64,000 bases of DNA from Arenimonas daejeonensis (GTDB taxonomy: Bacteria > Pseudomonadota > Gammaproteobacteria > Xanthomonadales > Xanthomonadaceae): positions 2,542,001 through 2,606,000 of the forward strand of contig NZ_CP042453.1 in the NCBI RefSeq assembly GCF_007993735.1, read 5' to 3'. The notes beneath the pieces were generated by a model. The model was not told the DNA's origin and did no database searches. It saw nothing but the letters and a program-made list of their open reading frames with translations. A program made the position numbers and the translations under genes. This document shows positions 37,325 to 48,023 of this stretch, piece after piece; position 1 is the stretch's first letter, and every line of letters starts with the position of its first letter.

Positions 37325-38499
37325 ATGACCCGCCATCCCCTCACCCACGCCGCCCGTGCCGCGACCTTCGCGCTGACCCTCGCCGTGCTGGCCGCCTGCG
37401 GCAGCCAAGCCCAGGAACACGGCAGCATCCCGGCCGCCCAGGTCAGCGTCGCGCCCGTGCTCGCGAAGAAGGTCGCGCACTGGGACGAGTTCACCGGCCG
37501 CGTCGCCGCGGTGGAAACGGTCGAGCTGCGTCCGCGCGTCGGCGGCTATATCGAACGTGTCAACTACGAGGAGGGCCAGGAGGTGAAGAAGGGCCAGGTA
37601 CTCTTCGTCATCGACGCCCGCACCTATCGTGCCGAACTCGACCGCGCCGAAGCCGAACTGAGCCGCGCCCGCAGCCGCGCCGCACTGTCGGAAAGCGAAC
37701 TGGCCCGCGCCCGGAAACTGGCCGACGCCCGCGCCATCTCCACCGAGGAACTGGAACAGCGCCGCGCCGCCACCTCGCAGGCCGTCTCCGACGTGCGCGC
37801 CGCCGAGGCGCAGGCCGCGGTCGCACGCCTGAACCTGGAATTCACCCAGGTGCGCGCGCCGATCGACGGCCTCGCCGGCCGCGCGATGGTCACCACCGGC
37901 AACCTGGCCTCGCCCGATGCGACGGTGCTGACCACGGTGGTCTCGCTCAACCCGGTACACGTCTATTTCGAAGGCGACGAGCAGACCTACCTGCGCTACA
38001 ACGAGATGGCCCGCGACGGTGGCCGCCCCAGCTCCCGCGACGCCCGTAACCCGGTGCGCGTGGGCCTGGCCAGCGAGGAAGGCTATCCGCATGCCGGCGT
38101 GGTCGACTTATGGACAACCAGGTGGATCCGAGCACCGGCACCATCCGCGCCCGCGCCGTGCTCGACAACACCGACCGCGTGTTCACCCCGGGGCTGTTCG
38201 CCCGCGTGCAGCTGATCGGCAGCGAGCCGGATTCGGCGCTGCTGATCGACGACAAGGCCGTGCTGACCGACCAGGACCGCAAGTATGTGTACGTGCTCGG
38301 CGCCGACAACACCGCCGTGCGCAAGGACATCACCCTGGGCCGGATCATCGATGGCCTGCGCGTGGTCGAGACCGGCCTGGCCGCCGGCGACCAGGTCGTG
38401 GTCAGCGGCGTGCAGAAGATCTTCTTCCCCGGCATGCCGCTGGACGCCAAGCCGCAGGAAGCAGCCGTGATCGCCAACGCCGTCGCCAGCTCGCCGTGA
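37325..38499 (+). CDS. RND efflux periplasmic adaptor, MexE-like (frameshift near 38109)
   Basis: 391 aa. Lipobox LAVLAACGSQ, then DEFTGRVAAVETVELRPRVGGYIERVNYEEGQEVKKGQVLFVIDARTY (lipoyl domain), the alpha-hairpin and TQVRAPIDGLAGRAMVTTGNL. FMDNQVDPSTGTIRARAV is the family membrane-proximal motif; a missing C (TTCATGG read as TTATGG) at about 38109 disrupts it. Forms a tripartite pump with the next two genes. The MexE/AcrA class is supported; the drug spectrum cannot be predicted. Confidence 0.9.
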
Positions 38500-38527
38500 C
38501 CGCCTGAGCTTTCCGCTTTGCCGCCCA

Positions 38528-38575
38528 ACGTGCGGCGCCCCGCTACGCCTCCCCCTCGTAGCCGGCGCCGCACGT
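38528..38575 (+). other. Intercistronic hairpin between adaptor and pump genes
   Basis: Two coaxial stems: ACGTGCGGCGCC with its complement (12 bp, 38528-38539/38564-38575) and GCTAC/GTAGC inside. No U-run follows, so it is more likely an RNA-stability or attenuation structure within the pump operon than a terminator. Confidence 0.6.
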
Positions 38576-38656
38576 CGGGCCCCCGACACACCCGGGGTGC
38601 GCAGGACGCGCGCCACGCCGAACTATTCCCGCGGCCACGCCGCAACGGAGTCATCC

Positions 38657-41600
38657 ATGGACTTTTCCCGCTTTTTCATCGACCGGCCGATCTTCGCGGC
38701 GGTGCTGTCGATCGTGATCTTCGCCGCCGGCCTGATCGCGCTCCCGCGGCTGCCGATCAGCGAATACCCCGAGGTCGTGCCGCCTTCCGTGGTCGTGCGC
38801 ACCGTCTATCCGGGCGCCAATCCCAAGGTCATCGCCGAGACGGTGGCGACACCGCTCGAGGAAGCCATCAACGGCGTCGAGGACATGATGTACGTCAAGT
38901 CCGTCGCCGGTTCCGACGGCGTGATGCAGATGACCGTCACCTTCCGTCCCGGCACCGACGCCGACGAGGCCGCGGTGCGCGTGCAGAACCGCGTCAGCCA
39001 GGCCCTGGCCCGGCTGCCCGAGGACGTGCGCCGGCAGGGCGTGACCACCCAGAAGCAGTCGCCCGTGTTCCTGATGGTGGTGCACCTGGTGTCCACCGAC
39101 GGCAAGTACGACTCGCTCTACCTGCGCAACTACATGCGCCTGCACGTCAGGACGAACTGGCCCGCATCCCGGGCGTGGGCGACGCCCAGGCCTTCGGCGG
39201 CGGCGACTATGCGATGCGGATCTGGCTCGACCCCGACAAGATCGCCGCCCGTGGAATGACGGCGGGCGACGTGCTGCGCGCCGTGCGTGAACAGAACATC
39301 CAGGTCTCGGCCGGCCAGCTCGGCGCCGAACCCATGCCCAACGGCAGCGACTTCCTGCTGCCGATCAATGCCAAGGGCCGCCTGCAGAGCGCCGAGGAAT
39401 TCGGCGACATCGTGCTCAAGGCCGGCACCGACGGCGAGATCGTCCAACTGTCCGACGTCGCCCGCATCGAACTGGCGGCCGGCGACTACACCCTGCGCTC
39501 GCGCCTGAACGGCATGAACGCCTCGGCCATCGGCATCTTCCAGGCCCCTGGTGCCAACGCGCTGGAGATCCGCGATGCCGTGATCGGCAAGATGGACGAG
39601 ATCTCCGAGCGCCTGCCGCCGGGCGTCGAGATCAAGTCCATCTACGACACCACCATCTTCGTCCGCGACTCCATAAACGCGGTGGTCGCGACCCTGCTCG
39701 AGGCCACCCTGCTGGTGGTTCTGGTCGTCATCCTGTTCCTGCAGACCTGGCGCGCCTCGATCATCCCGCTGATCGCGGTGCCGGTGTCGGTCGTCGGCAC
39801 CTTCGCCGTGCTCTACCTGCTCGGGTTCTCTATCAACACGCTGACCCTGTTCGGCCTCGTGCTGGCCATCGGCATCGTCGTCGACGACGCGATCGTCGTG
39901 GTCGAAAACGTGGAGCGCAACATCAGCGAGGGCCTGGCCCCGCTGGCCGCCGCGCACCAGGCCATGAAGGAAGTCTCCGGCCCGATCATCGCGATCGCGC
40001 TGGTGCTGTGCGCCGTGTTCGTGCCGATGGCCTTCCTGGACGGCGTGACCGGCCAGTTCTACAAGCAGTTCGCGGTGACCATCGCCATCTCGACGGTGAT
40101 CTCGGCGATCAACTCGCTGACCCTGTCCCCAGCCCTGGCCGCCAAGCTGCTCAAGCCGCACGGCGCCGCGCCGGACGCGCCGACCCGCCTGATCGACCGC
40201 CTGTTCGGCTGGGTGTTCCGCCCGTTCAACCGATTCTTCGGCAAGAACTCCGAGCGTTACGAACACGCGGTGAAGAAGACCCTCGGCCGTCGCGGCGCGG
40301 TGTTCGCGGTGTACGCCGCCCTGCTGGTCGGCACCCTGACCGTGTTCTCGGCAGTGCCGCGTGGTTTCATCCCGGTGCAGGACAAGCTGTACCTGATCTC
40401 GGGCGTGAAGATGCCGGAAGGCGCCTCGATCGAGCGCACCGACCGGGCCCTGAAGAAGATCGCCGAGATCGCCCAGTCGATCGAGGGTGTGGAAAGCGAG
40501 GTCGCGTTCCCGGGCCTGAACCCGCTGCAGTTCACCAACACCCCCAACAGCGGCGTGGCCTTCTTCACGCTCAAGCCCTTCGACCAGCGCGACCGCAGCG
40601 CCGAGGAGATCACGGCCGAGCTCAACCAGAAGATCGCCGGCATCGAGGAAGGTTTCGCCTTCGCTTTCATGCCGCCGCCGATCCAGGGGCTGGGCAACGG
40701 CTCGGGCTACTCGCTGTTCATCGAAGACCGCGCCGGTCTCGGGTACGGCGAGCTGCAGAACGCCGTCAACGCCTTAAGGGCGCGGTGTCGCAGACACCGG
40801 GCATGGGTTATCCGATCAGCAGCTACCAGGCCAACGTGCCGCAGCTGGACGCCGAAGTGGACCGCGTCAAGGCCAAGGCCTGGGGCGTGCCGCTGACCGA
40901 ACTGTTCGACACCCTGCAGACCTACCTGGGTTCGGCCTACGTCAACGACTTCAACCTGTTCGGCCGCACCTGGCAGGTGATCGCGCAGGCCGACGCGCCC
41001 TTCCGCGACGACGTGCAGGACATCTCCAACCTGCGCACCCGCAACGACCGCGGCGAGATGGTGCCGGTCGGCAGCGTGGTGACGATCAAGCAGACCTACG
41101 GGCCAGACCCGGTGATCCGCTTCAACGGTTATCCGGCCGCCGACATCCTCGGTGAAGCCGATCCGCGCCAGTTCTCGTCGGCCCAGGCCATGGCCAAGGT
41201 GGACGAGCTCGCCGGGCAGGTGCTGCCGGCCGGCATGGCCTACGACTGGAGCGACCTGAGCTTCCAGGAAGCGACCCTGGGGCGACGCCGCGATGGTGGT
41301 GTTCCCGCTTGCGGTGCTGCTTGCGTTCCTGGTGCTGGCCGCACTGTACGAAAGCTGGACCCTGCCGCTGGCGGTGATCCTGATCGTGCCGATGACCCTG
41401 CTGTCCGCGCTGTTCGGCGTCTGGCTGACCGGCGGCGACAACAACGTGTTCGTGCAGGTGGGCCTGGTGGTGCTGATGGGCCTGGCCTGCAAGAACGCCA
41501 TCCTGATCGTCGAGTTCGCCCGCGAACTCGAAATGCAGGGCAAGGGCATCGTCGAAGCCGCGCTCGAGGCCTGCCGCCTGCGCCTGCGTCCGATCATCAT

Positions 41601-41826
41601 GACCTCGATCGCCTTCATCGCCGGCACCGTGCCGCTGCTGTTCGCCACCGGCGCCGGCGCCGAAGTGCGCTCGGTCACGGGCATCACCGTGTTCGCCGGC
41701 ATGCTGGGCGTGACGCTGTTCGGCCTGTTCCTGACCCCCGTGTTCTACGTCGCGCTGCGCAAGCTGGTGTCGCGCGGCGAAACCCGCGCCGCCGCCGGTG
41801 GCGCCCTGGAGACCACCCATGCGTAA
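38657..41826 (+). CDS. RND multidrug efflux pump, MexF/AcrB-like (three frameshifts)
   Basis: 1056 aa after correction. MDFSRFFIDRPIFAAVLSIVIFAAGLIALPRLPISEYPEVVPP is the canonical HAE1 start; the proton-relay helix (GLVLAIGIVVDDAIVVVENVERN, with Asp pair) and the C-terminal helices (LVVLMGLACKNAILIVEFA) are present. Breaks occur near 39149 (A lost), 40773 (C lost, TTCAAG read as TTAAG) and 41280 (extra G at CCTGGG). The sequence is fully family-like on both sides of each break. Inner-membrane drug/proton antiporter working with the adaptor and the OprN-like channel. Confidence 0.9.
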
Positions 41827-43280
41827 TTCCACCCTGTCCGCCGCGGTCGCACTGTCGCTGTTCCTGAGCGGCTGCATGGTCGGGCCCGACCACGTGCGCC
41901 CGGAGATCGCCACCGGCGACAGCTTCCTGCGCGATGAAGTCGCCACCGCGTCCGCCAGCCCCGCGACGACGATCGCCGCCGGTACCGAAGTCGCGTTCTG
42001 GCAGCGGTTCGAGGATCCGCTGCTGACCCGGCTGGTCGAGGACGCGCTGCGCGCCAACCACGACCTGCGCATCGGCCTGGCCCGACTGGACCAGGCGCGC
42101 GCATTGTCGCGGCAGTCGCGTTACGACCTGGCGCCGACCGTCACCGCGGAAGCGCGCGCCAGCGAATCACGCAGCAGCCTGGACCAGGCGCCGGGCCTGT
42201 CGCGCGACGAGCGCGACATCGAAAGCCACAGCGCCGCCGCGGTGCTGTCGTGGGAGATCGACCTCTACGGCCGTGTCCGCCGCGGCGTGCAGGCGCAACG
42301 TGCGGAAAGCGACGCGGCCGAAGCCGACCTGGCCGCGTTGCAGGTGTCGGTCGTGGCCGAGCTGGCGCAGAGCTATTTCGAGCTGCGCGGCCGCCAGACC
42401 CAATTGGCGGTGGCCCGCAGCAACGCCGACAACCAGAAGGGTTCGCTGGACCTGGTTTCGGTGCAGTACGAGGCCGGCCGTGGCACGGAGCTCGATACCG
42501 CGCGCGCGGGCGCCCAATGGCAGTCCACCCTCGCCCGCATTCCGGCACTGGAAGCCGAAGTCGCCGCGAACATGCACCGCATCGCGGTGCTGACCGGACG
42601 CACGCCCGAAGCCCTGGTCGCCGAGCTGGAGTCCTCGCAGGCCCTGCCGGTGCTGCAGGACCCGGTCGCCGCCGGTGCGCCGGCCGAGCTGCTGCGCCGC
42701 CGCCCCGACATCGCCGCCGCCGAACACCGGCTGGAGGCCGCGACCGCGCGCATCGGCGTCGCCACCGCCGACCTGTTTCCGCGCTTCACGCTGGGCGGCC
42801 TGATCGGCAGCCAGGCGATCGACAGCAACGACCTGTTCTCGCGCGACAGCGAAACCCGCCTGGTTGCGCTGGGCGTGGACTGGTCCTTCCTGGATGTCGG
42901 CCGCGTGCGCACGCATCGCCGCCTCCGAGTCCGGCGCCGAAGAACACCTGGCGCGTTACCAGCAGACCGTGCTGCGTGCGCTGGAGGAAACCGAGACTGC
43001 ACTCGTGCGCTACCAGCATGCGCGCAGCGAACTCACGCACCTGGAAGCGGCAGCCGTCGCAAGTGCCCGCGGCGCCGAGCTGGCGCGCCTGAGGTATGAA
43101 GGCGGACTGGTGGATTTCCTGCAGGTGCTCGATGCCGAGCGCACGCGGCTGGAAGCCCAGGACCAGCTGGCGCAGAGCCAGGCGCGCACGGCCAACTCGC
43201 TGGTCGCCGTCTACCGTGCGCTGGCCGGCGGCTGGCCGGAGCAGTTGCCGGAACGCGAACACCTGGCCGCGCGCGACTGA
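41819..43280 (+). CDS. RND efflux outer-membrane channel, OprN/NodT type (frameshift near 42907)
   Basis: About 487 aa. Signal/lipobox LSLFLSGCMVGPDHVRPE, then FWQRFEDPLLTRLVEDALRANHDLRIGLARLDQARAL, and the repeat half AELLRRRPDIAAAEHRLEAATARIGVATADLFPRFTLGG, all typical of NodT-family lipoproteins. A two-base GC loss in GCGCGC near 42907 (DVGRVR/ARIAASESG) shifts the frame. The start codon overlaps the pump stop (ATGCGTAAT). It completes the tripartite pump. Confidence 0.88.
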
Positions 43281-43310
43281 AATGCGGTTTCCATAGCGGG
43301 TCCCGTGCTT

Positions 43311-43352
43311 CCGGCGCAGCCCCGGCCACCCTCGTCGGCCGGCCTGCGCCGG
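43311..43352. terminator. G/C hairpin at the end of the pump operon
   Basis: CCGGCGCAG pairs with CTGCGCCGG (43311-43319/43344-43352), with a second internal pairing CCGGCC/GGCCGG. It lies between the convergent channel and cyclase genes but has no U-run, so termination would be weak or factor-assisted. Confidence 0.45.
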
Positions 43353-43368
43353 GTGCCGTTTCCGCGGC

Positions 43369-45137
43369 TCAGTCGCCGCCGCCGGCGCGCAGGTGGTACA
43401 TGCGCAGGTTGCCGTAACCCTTGGCCGCCGGTACCAGGCCGACGTAGTCGCAGTCGAAACCGTCGCGGTCCAGCGCCAGCCGCGCCGCGAACTGTTCGGT
43501 GACATACACCTCGCCCGGTGGCGTCACCGGTTCGATGCGCGCCGTGCGGCTGACGTGCGCGCCGAAATAATTGGTCAGTCCCAGCACCGGGTCCACCGCC
43601 TCGTACACGGGACCGAAGTGGCCGCCCAGCCGCAGCGCCAGCGAATCCGGCAGGCCGCACTGGGCCAGGTCGATGGCGTCCATGGCCGCCTGCAGTTTCA
43701 ACGCGCAGCGTGCGGCCAGGCCGGCGTCGGCCATCACCACGAACAGGCCGTCGCCCCGGGTGTTGCGGTACAGCACCTGCGCCCCGTACTGCGCCAGCAC
43801 GCCGCCGAACGCGCCCAGCACGTGGGTGACGAAGGCGGTGACCTGGGTTTCGCTGAGGCGGCTGAAACCTGGATGTCGCCGAACAGCATGGCTTTTAGTT
43901 CGCGCTCGCCGGCACGAGCAGGTGGCGCCGCCGCAGGCGTCTTCGGTACTGCGCCGGAGTCAGGCGTGACCACGTCCAGGGGACGGCCGGCTTCGCGCCA
44001 GGTCCGCACGTCGAAAGCCGTGCCCGCCACACCTGCGCTTTCCTGCCCATCCCAGACCGCCATCTGTCGCACCGGCGCATCCAGGAAACGTGCGCGCAGC
44101 GCCGCCAGCCCCATCGCGAGGAAGGAGCCGTAGGCGAAGATCCACTCATGTCCCAGCTGCCGGTCCTCGGTGGCGTAGGTCAGCGAGGTCGCGCGCTCCA
44201 GGCAGGCATGGAAACGTGCCACCCAGTCCGGACCGGCCGGTGCCACCGACACGGCGATGAATTCCTCGAGCTCGAACGGCAGCACCACGTGCAGCTCGGC
44301 GCCGCGCGCCAGCAGCGCTTCGGCAAACAGGATGTCGGCACCGCAGGCCAGTGCGCCATAGCCGAAGCCGACCCGGTGCTGTTCAAGCTGCGCGCCGACA
44401 GCCGCGGCGACCGCGGCTTCGCGCTCCGCCGGGAAGCGGCCCGTGGCCCCGGTCGCGGCGATCATGTGGCCGGTGTAGTGGATCACCGTCGGCGGCGCCA
44501 GCACGTCGAGCACGCCATCGGGCAGGCCACGTGCGGCGCAGACCAGGCGCAGTTGCCGGCGGGTGGCGGCCCGTGCGGCGAGGTCGCCGCCGGCCGCCGC
44601 GGCACGGTCCAGTGCCTGCGCGGCCAGTTCAGGGTCACCCAGCACCAGCGCGGCTTCGGCTTTCGAAGCCGCGCGGTAGTACGCCTCGTCCTGCCCCGCT
44701 TCGCAAAGTGCGATGACGTCGCGTGCCAGCGCCTCCGCGGCCTGGGGATGCCCGGACAGCAGGCGCAGGGTGGCGGCGTTCACCGCCGGGTAATAACCAC
44801 CGCCGCGCAGGTGCACGGCTTCGTACAGGTCGGCAGCGCGGGCCAGCAGGACTTCACGTTTGTCGGCGGGCGCGGCCAGCGCGCGGTCCTTGGCGATGCG
44901 CGCAGCCAGCGCCGCGATCTCGGGTTCCTGCGAACGCGCGAGACCCAGGCGCAGGAACTCGCTTTCGGCACGCAGCGTGGCGCCGGCCTTGGCCAGGTTA
45001 AGCACCGCACGGTGCGCCAGCCAGACGTCGTCGGGGTGTTCGGACAGGCCCTGCAGGGCCGTGTCGTAGGCCAGTAGAAGCTCGCCGCGTGCCTCGTGCC
45101 CGCGGACGCGCGCCAGCCAGTCGGCGGCGCCGCTCAT
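43369..45137 (-). CDS. TPR / SLOG-like Rossmann / class III nucleotidyl cyclase protein (frameshift near 43868)
   Basis: 589 aa after restoring one G at a CCAGGG site. Residues 1-225 are helical and include RGGGYYPAVNAATLRLLSGHPQAAEALARDV, which resembles the DUF4071/TPR-S domain. Residues about 228-405 look like a Rossmann-type SLOG fold (TVIHYTGHMI, then ACGADILFAEALLARGAELHVVLPFE). Residues about 420-589 are a class III adenylate/guanylate cyclase with both metal-binding aspartates (LFGDIQGFSRL near 421 and NTRGDGLFVVM near 462). Adjacent to the TIR-TM gene (overlapping TTGA at 45143-45146; ATG at 45137 is the alternative start). TIR plus SLOG plus cyclase suggests a nucleotide-signalling immune or stress circuit. 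Confidence 0.8.
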
Positions 45138-45142
45138 GACGC

Positions 45143-46050
45143 TCAATCTTTCCGGCCGTCGCAGCGCATGCGCAGGATCGAGCCGTCCTCGGCTGCGCCG
45201 TTGGCGAACACCAGCTTCATCATGTTTTCGTCGATGATCTCGAAGCGGGCGACGTTGTCATCGCTCACCGGTTCATCGAGCGGCTGCATCTCGAAACCAC
45301 CGGCGATCGGCACGATGCGCGCGGCCACGTCCCAGGGCGAGGCCTGCGGGTGGTCAACGCGCGTCAGCACGGTATCGGTTCCGGTGCGTACCACTTCGTA
45401 AACGATGGTCAGGCCGTTGTAGGGCTGGCATAAGGTGCCGGCGAAGAAGGCGACATCGCTGCGTTCGGGCTTGGCCGGCGCCGTCGAGGTTCGCTGGGGC
45501 AGGTCCACGACAATGGGGTGCCGGAGCGCCATGAAAAAGTTCACCGCCAGCAGGATCACGACGACGGCGATCGCCACCCAGATCGGTGGCCGCTGGTACC
45601 ACGGTTTGGAAGCTGCGGCGGCCGGCGTGTTCGACCTGACCGGCGGGGACCCCGGCGCCGCCATCGCCTTGATCGCGGCGACCAGGGGCAGCAGATGCTG
45701 CTCCATCGGCGACTTCAGGCATCCACCCACTGCGCCGACGAAATGTAGAACTCGAGCGCGCCGGACGGCGTCACCTCGCGGATGCGCACGGGCAGTACGG
45801 GTTTGGTCTTGCTGACCGCGCGCTCGACTTCCTTGCGCACGAACTGTGATTCGTTGGACTGGTCCGAAAGCACCAGCACCAGGGCGCGGACTTCGCCGAT
45901 CGCATCGATGATGGCCTGGCCATATTCCACGCCGGGGCCAACGTCGCGTGGCGCGACCCAGCAGCGGATGCCCTGTTCTTCGAGGTAGGCGACGATGCGG
46001 AACGCGACGTCGCGGTCGGCGCTGGCGTAGCTGACGAAGACATCCGCCAT
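45143..46050 (-). CDS. TIR domain-transmembrane protein (frameshift near 45718)
   Basis: 302 aa if one lost C near 45718 is restored. Residues 1-110 form a TIR domain (DVFVSYASADRDVAFRIVAYLEEQGIRCWVAPRDVGPGVEYGQAI) with the conserved catalytic-type Glu74 in FVRKEVERA, the residue that cleaves NAD in active TIRs. The segment QWVDA then continues LKSPMEQHLLPLVAAIKAM, the usual post-TIR helix, which argues that the two frames are one protein. A single membrane helix follows (residues 158-174, WVAIAVVVILLAVNFFM) and a C-terminal domain of about 120 residues outside any family I know. The cyclase gene is immediately downstream with overlapping stop/start. Confidence 0.8.
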
Positions 46051-46096
46051 CGGCGATCCCGGTGATGAGGCCCGGGCCAGTCTATGCAGGCGGACC

Positions 46097-46121
46097 GGCC
46101 GCCGCCAGCGCGGCGGCGGCC
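46097..46121. other. G/C hairpin upstream of the TIR gene
   Basis: A perfect 10-bp stem GGCCGCCGCC/GGCGGCGGCC with loop AGCGC, 47 bp upstream of the TIR start and 73 bp after the end of the small gene at 46194. It may end transcription of that gene or attenuate read-through into the TIR-cyclase operon. No U-run is present. Confidence 0.45.
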
Positions 46122-46193
46122 GCTTGGCACGGCGCCGGCCCGCGTCCACGCATCCGGGAGAGGGAGATGCGCGGCCGCGGACCAGCCGGGGGA

Positions 46194-46427
46194 TCAGCCG
46201 ACGCGGAGCATCCGGTCGCCGCGGCCGGCGGTGTAACCGGCGCGGGCGTAACCGCTGCTGCGGCCGTAACCGGTGCCGTAATCGCGCGTCTGGTAACGCG
46301 GCGCGTTGCGGGCGGGTTCGTCAGGAACGATGACCGTCTGGACCGGGGCCGGCATGGGACGGGCCGCATTCACCGCCGGAACCGGGCGGCTCGGGAAGAG
46401 GCGGTAGAAGTCGGACAGGGTCTTCAT
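46194..46427 (-). CDS. Small Arg/Pro/Tyr/Gly-rich protein of unknown function
   Basis: 77 aa, MKTLSDFYRLFPSRPVP at the N-terminus and a Tyr/Gly/Arg-rich C-terminal half (YGTGYGRSSGYARAGYTAGRG). No recognised domain, signal peptide or membrane segment. Codon use is similar to neighbours and an AAGG lies 11 nt before the ATG. It lies upstream of the TIR operon on the same strand but separated by 143 bp and a hairpin, so linkage is uncertain. The low-complexity tail is compatible with a disordered RNA-binding segment; this is a guess. Confidence 0.45.
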   Translation of the reverse strand: MKTLSDFYRLFPSRPVPAVNAARPMPAPVQTVIVPDEPARNAPRYQTRDYGTGYGRSSGYARAGYTAGRGDRMLRVG

Positions 46428-46520
46428 GGCTGGGGCCTTGTGAGTTGGTGTGCTGGTAATCTACAACACCTAAGGGGGTCCGCCATGGGCCGGAAGTAAT
46501 GCCCGATAAAATTATTTATA

Positions 46521-47527
46521 TCAATGCTTTGCAGGAACCTGTTCAGGGGTGCCGAAGGTCATGGCCACCCCGCTCCGGGCCAGGAAAGCGTCGAAATCCC
46601 GGATCGTCAGCATGTCCCTGACCGCCTGCACCTTGTCCGGGGCCTGCTGGTAATAGGCCTTGGCGATCCGGTAGCCCATCCAGTAACCGAGGTCCGCCGG
46701 CCGGTCGCTGCCGGGAACCGCGCCGTAGAGCCAGCCCTCGTGTGACGTGCCGTGCATGGCCGCCTGGAACTCCAGCCAGAGCGCATGCGCCCGGGGTTCC
46801 GCCCAGGCGTGCACCTGCGGGTTGATGTGCTGGCCGCTGATCAGCTCGCAGAGGAAATCGGCGGTGCCTTCGTAGATGGATTTCTGCAGCAGGTTCGGTT
46901 CGCCGGGAATCTCGTATTTCTGCTGGTAGTGAACCAGCTCGTGCGCCATGATGTGCGGCAGGCCGTCCATGTCGCGCAGCACCGCGCGATGCCAGTCGCC
47001 GAGTTCGGCGTCGGGAGTGTGCGGGTATCGGCCGTACATCTCCAGGCCGATCAGCAGGCCGGTCGGGCTGATGGTACCGCCCGAGTTCATGCGCCCGACC
47101 AGGAAATAGACGTCCGGGAAAACGGCTTTCGGATGGATGTCCGCGAGCCGGTGCATCGCGGCGCGGATCGGCGCTTCATAGCGCTGCACGCCGTCGGTAT
47201 GCGCTCGCAGTGATGCGTAGTAGCGGGGTGTTTGTCGATGGTCGCCACCAGCTTCCCCGCGTCACTGATACGGAATTCGAGGAAGGCGCGCAGACCGGCA
47301 CTACCGGGCGCCAGGTAGAGACGTTGGTAACTTTCCGCACGCGCGTCGGCGCTGTCTTCGGCGGCGGCCGCGTCGTAGGCGGCCCAGAACCGCGGAATGT
47401 CTTCGGTCACGAGCCGCGCCGCGTCCGGATCGGTGTTGGTGACGGGCTGTGCCTTGGCGACCGATGCCGAACCGGCCAGCAGCAAGACCACCGTGAAGGC
47501 CAAAGCCTTGAAAAGGACACGTGACAT
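46521..47527 (-). CDS. DUF2268-like exported zinc metalloprotease (frameshift near 47219)
   Basis: 335 aa. Signal peptide (LFKALAFTVVLLLAGSASVAKAQ) and the zinc motif HELVHYQQ (HExxH) followed 26 residues later by EGTADFLCEL, which supplies the third ligand in gluzincins of the DUF2268 type. GPLPHIMAHELVH and SHEGWLYGA segments are typical. A missing C (CCCCG read as CCCG) near 47219 breaks the N-terminal part at DKHP/RYYASLRAH. Start set at the ATG 47527, giving the signal peptide at residue 1. Function in periplasm or outside; substrate unknown. Confidence 0.8.
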
Positions 47528-47759
47528 GGGGATCTCCAGGGGGGTGCGCGTTGTGATGCCGTCACGGGCTCCCGGGTTTAACCGGCAAGGCCGTGAAACC
47601 GCGCCAGGGCGGCGGCACTGTCCAATACGCCCTTCCGGCGCCATCCCCGCCACGCCCCGGTCCTTCGTGATGTCCGACAGCCCGATGGAAGGCCGTACAA
47701 CAATACGGGAGCCGTGCCCGATCGCCATGGCACCGGCAGCCCCCTCCGGAGACCCGGCC

Positions 47760-48004
47760 ATGCCCGACCGCGAACGCCGCAAGACCGAACACGAGCTGAT
47801 CAGCGCGCTCAAGCGAGACCTCACCGACGACCAGCGCGACACACTGACGCAGCTCGAACGCTTCGGCTGGACACTGAAGTTCGTCCGTCATCCGCCCTTC
47901 CAGGAACCGACGGCGGTGATCCTGAATCGGACACCCACCGGTTCGCGGTGATCGAAGCCGATGGCACGCTCAACGAACAGGCGGCCCTGCTGTTCCGCGA
48001 ATGA
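47760..48004 (+). CDS. Small conserved hypothetical protein (frameshift near 47928)
   Basis: 81 aa after restoring one C (ATCCGG read as ATCGG). The sequence starts MPDRERRKTEHELISALKRDLTDDQRDTLTQLERFGWTLKFVRHPPF and ends LNEQAALLFRE. It has no membrane segment or known domain and looks like one of the short xanthomonad proteins of unknown role. A GGAG lies 8 nt before the ATG. It is convergent with fdhD; 19 bp separate their stops. Confidence 0.65.
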
Positions 48005-48023
48005 AGGGTTGCGCCGGCATGTT

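Noticed and set aside
38500-38656. Separate promoter or small gene between RND adaptor and pump
   Set aside because: Only a hairpin and no -10/-35 or coding signal; the operon is more likely continuous.
43311-43352. Strong intrinsic terminator
   Set aside because: Stem is good but no U-run on either strand; kept only as a weak terminator-like hairpin.
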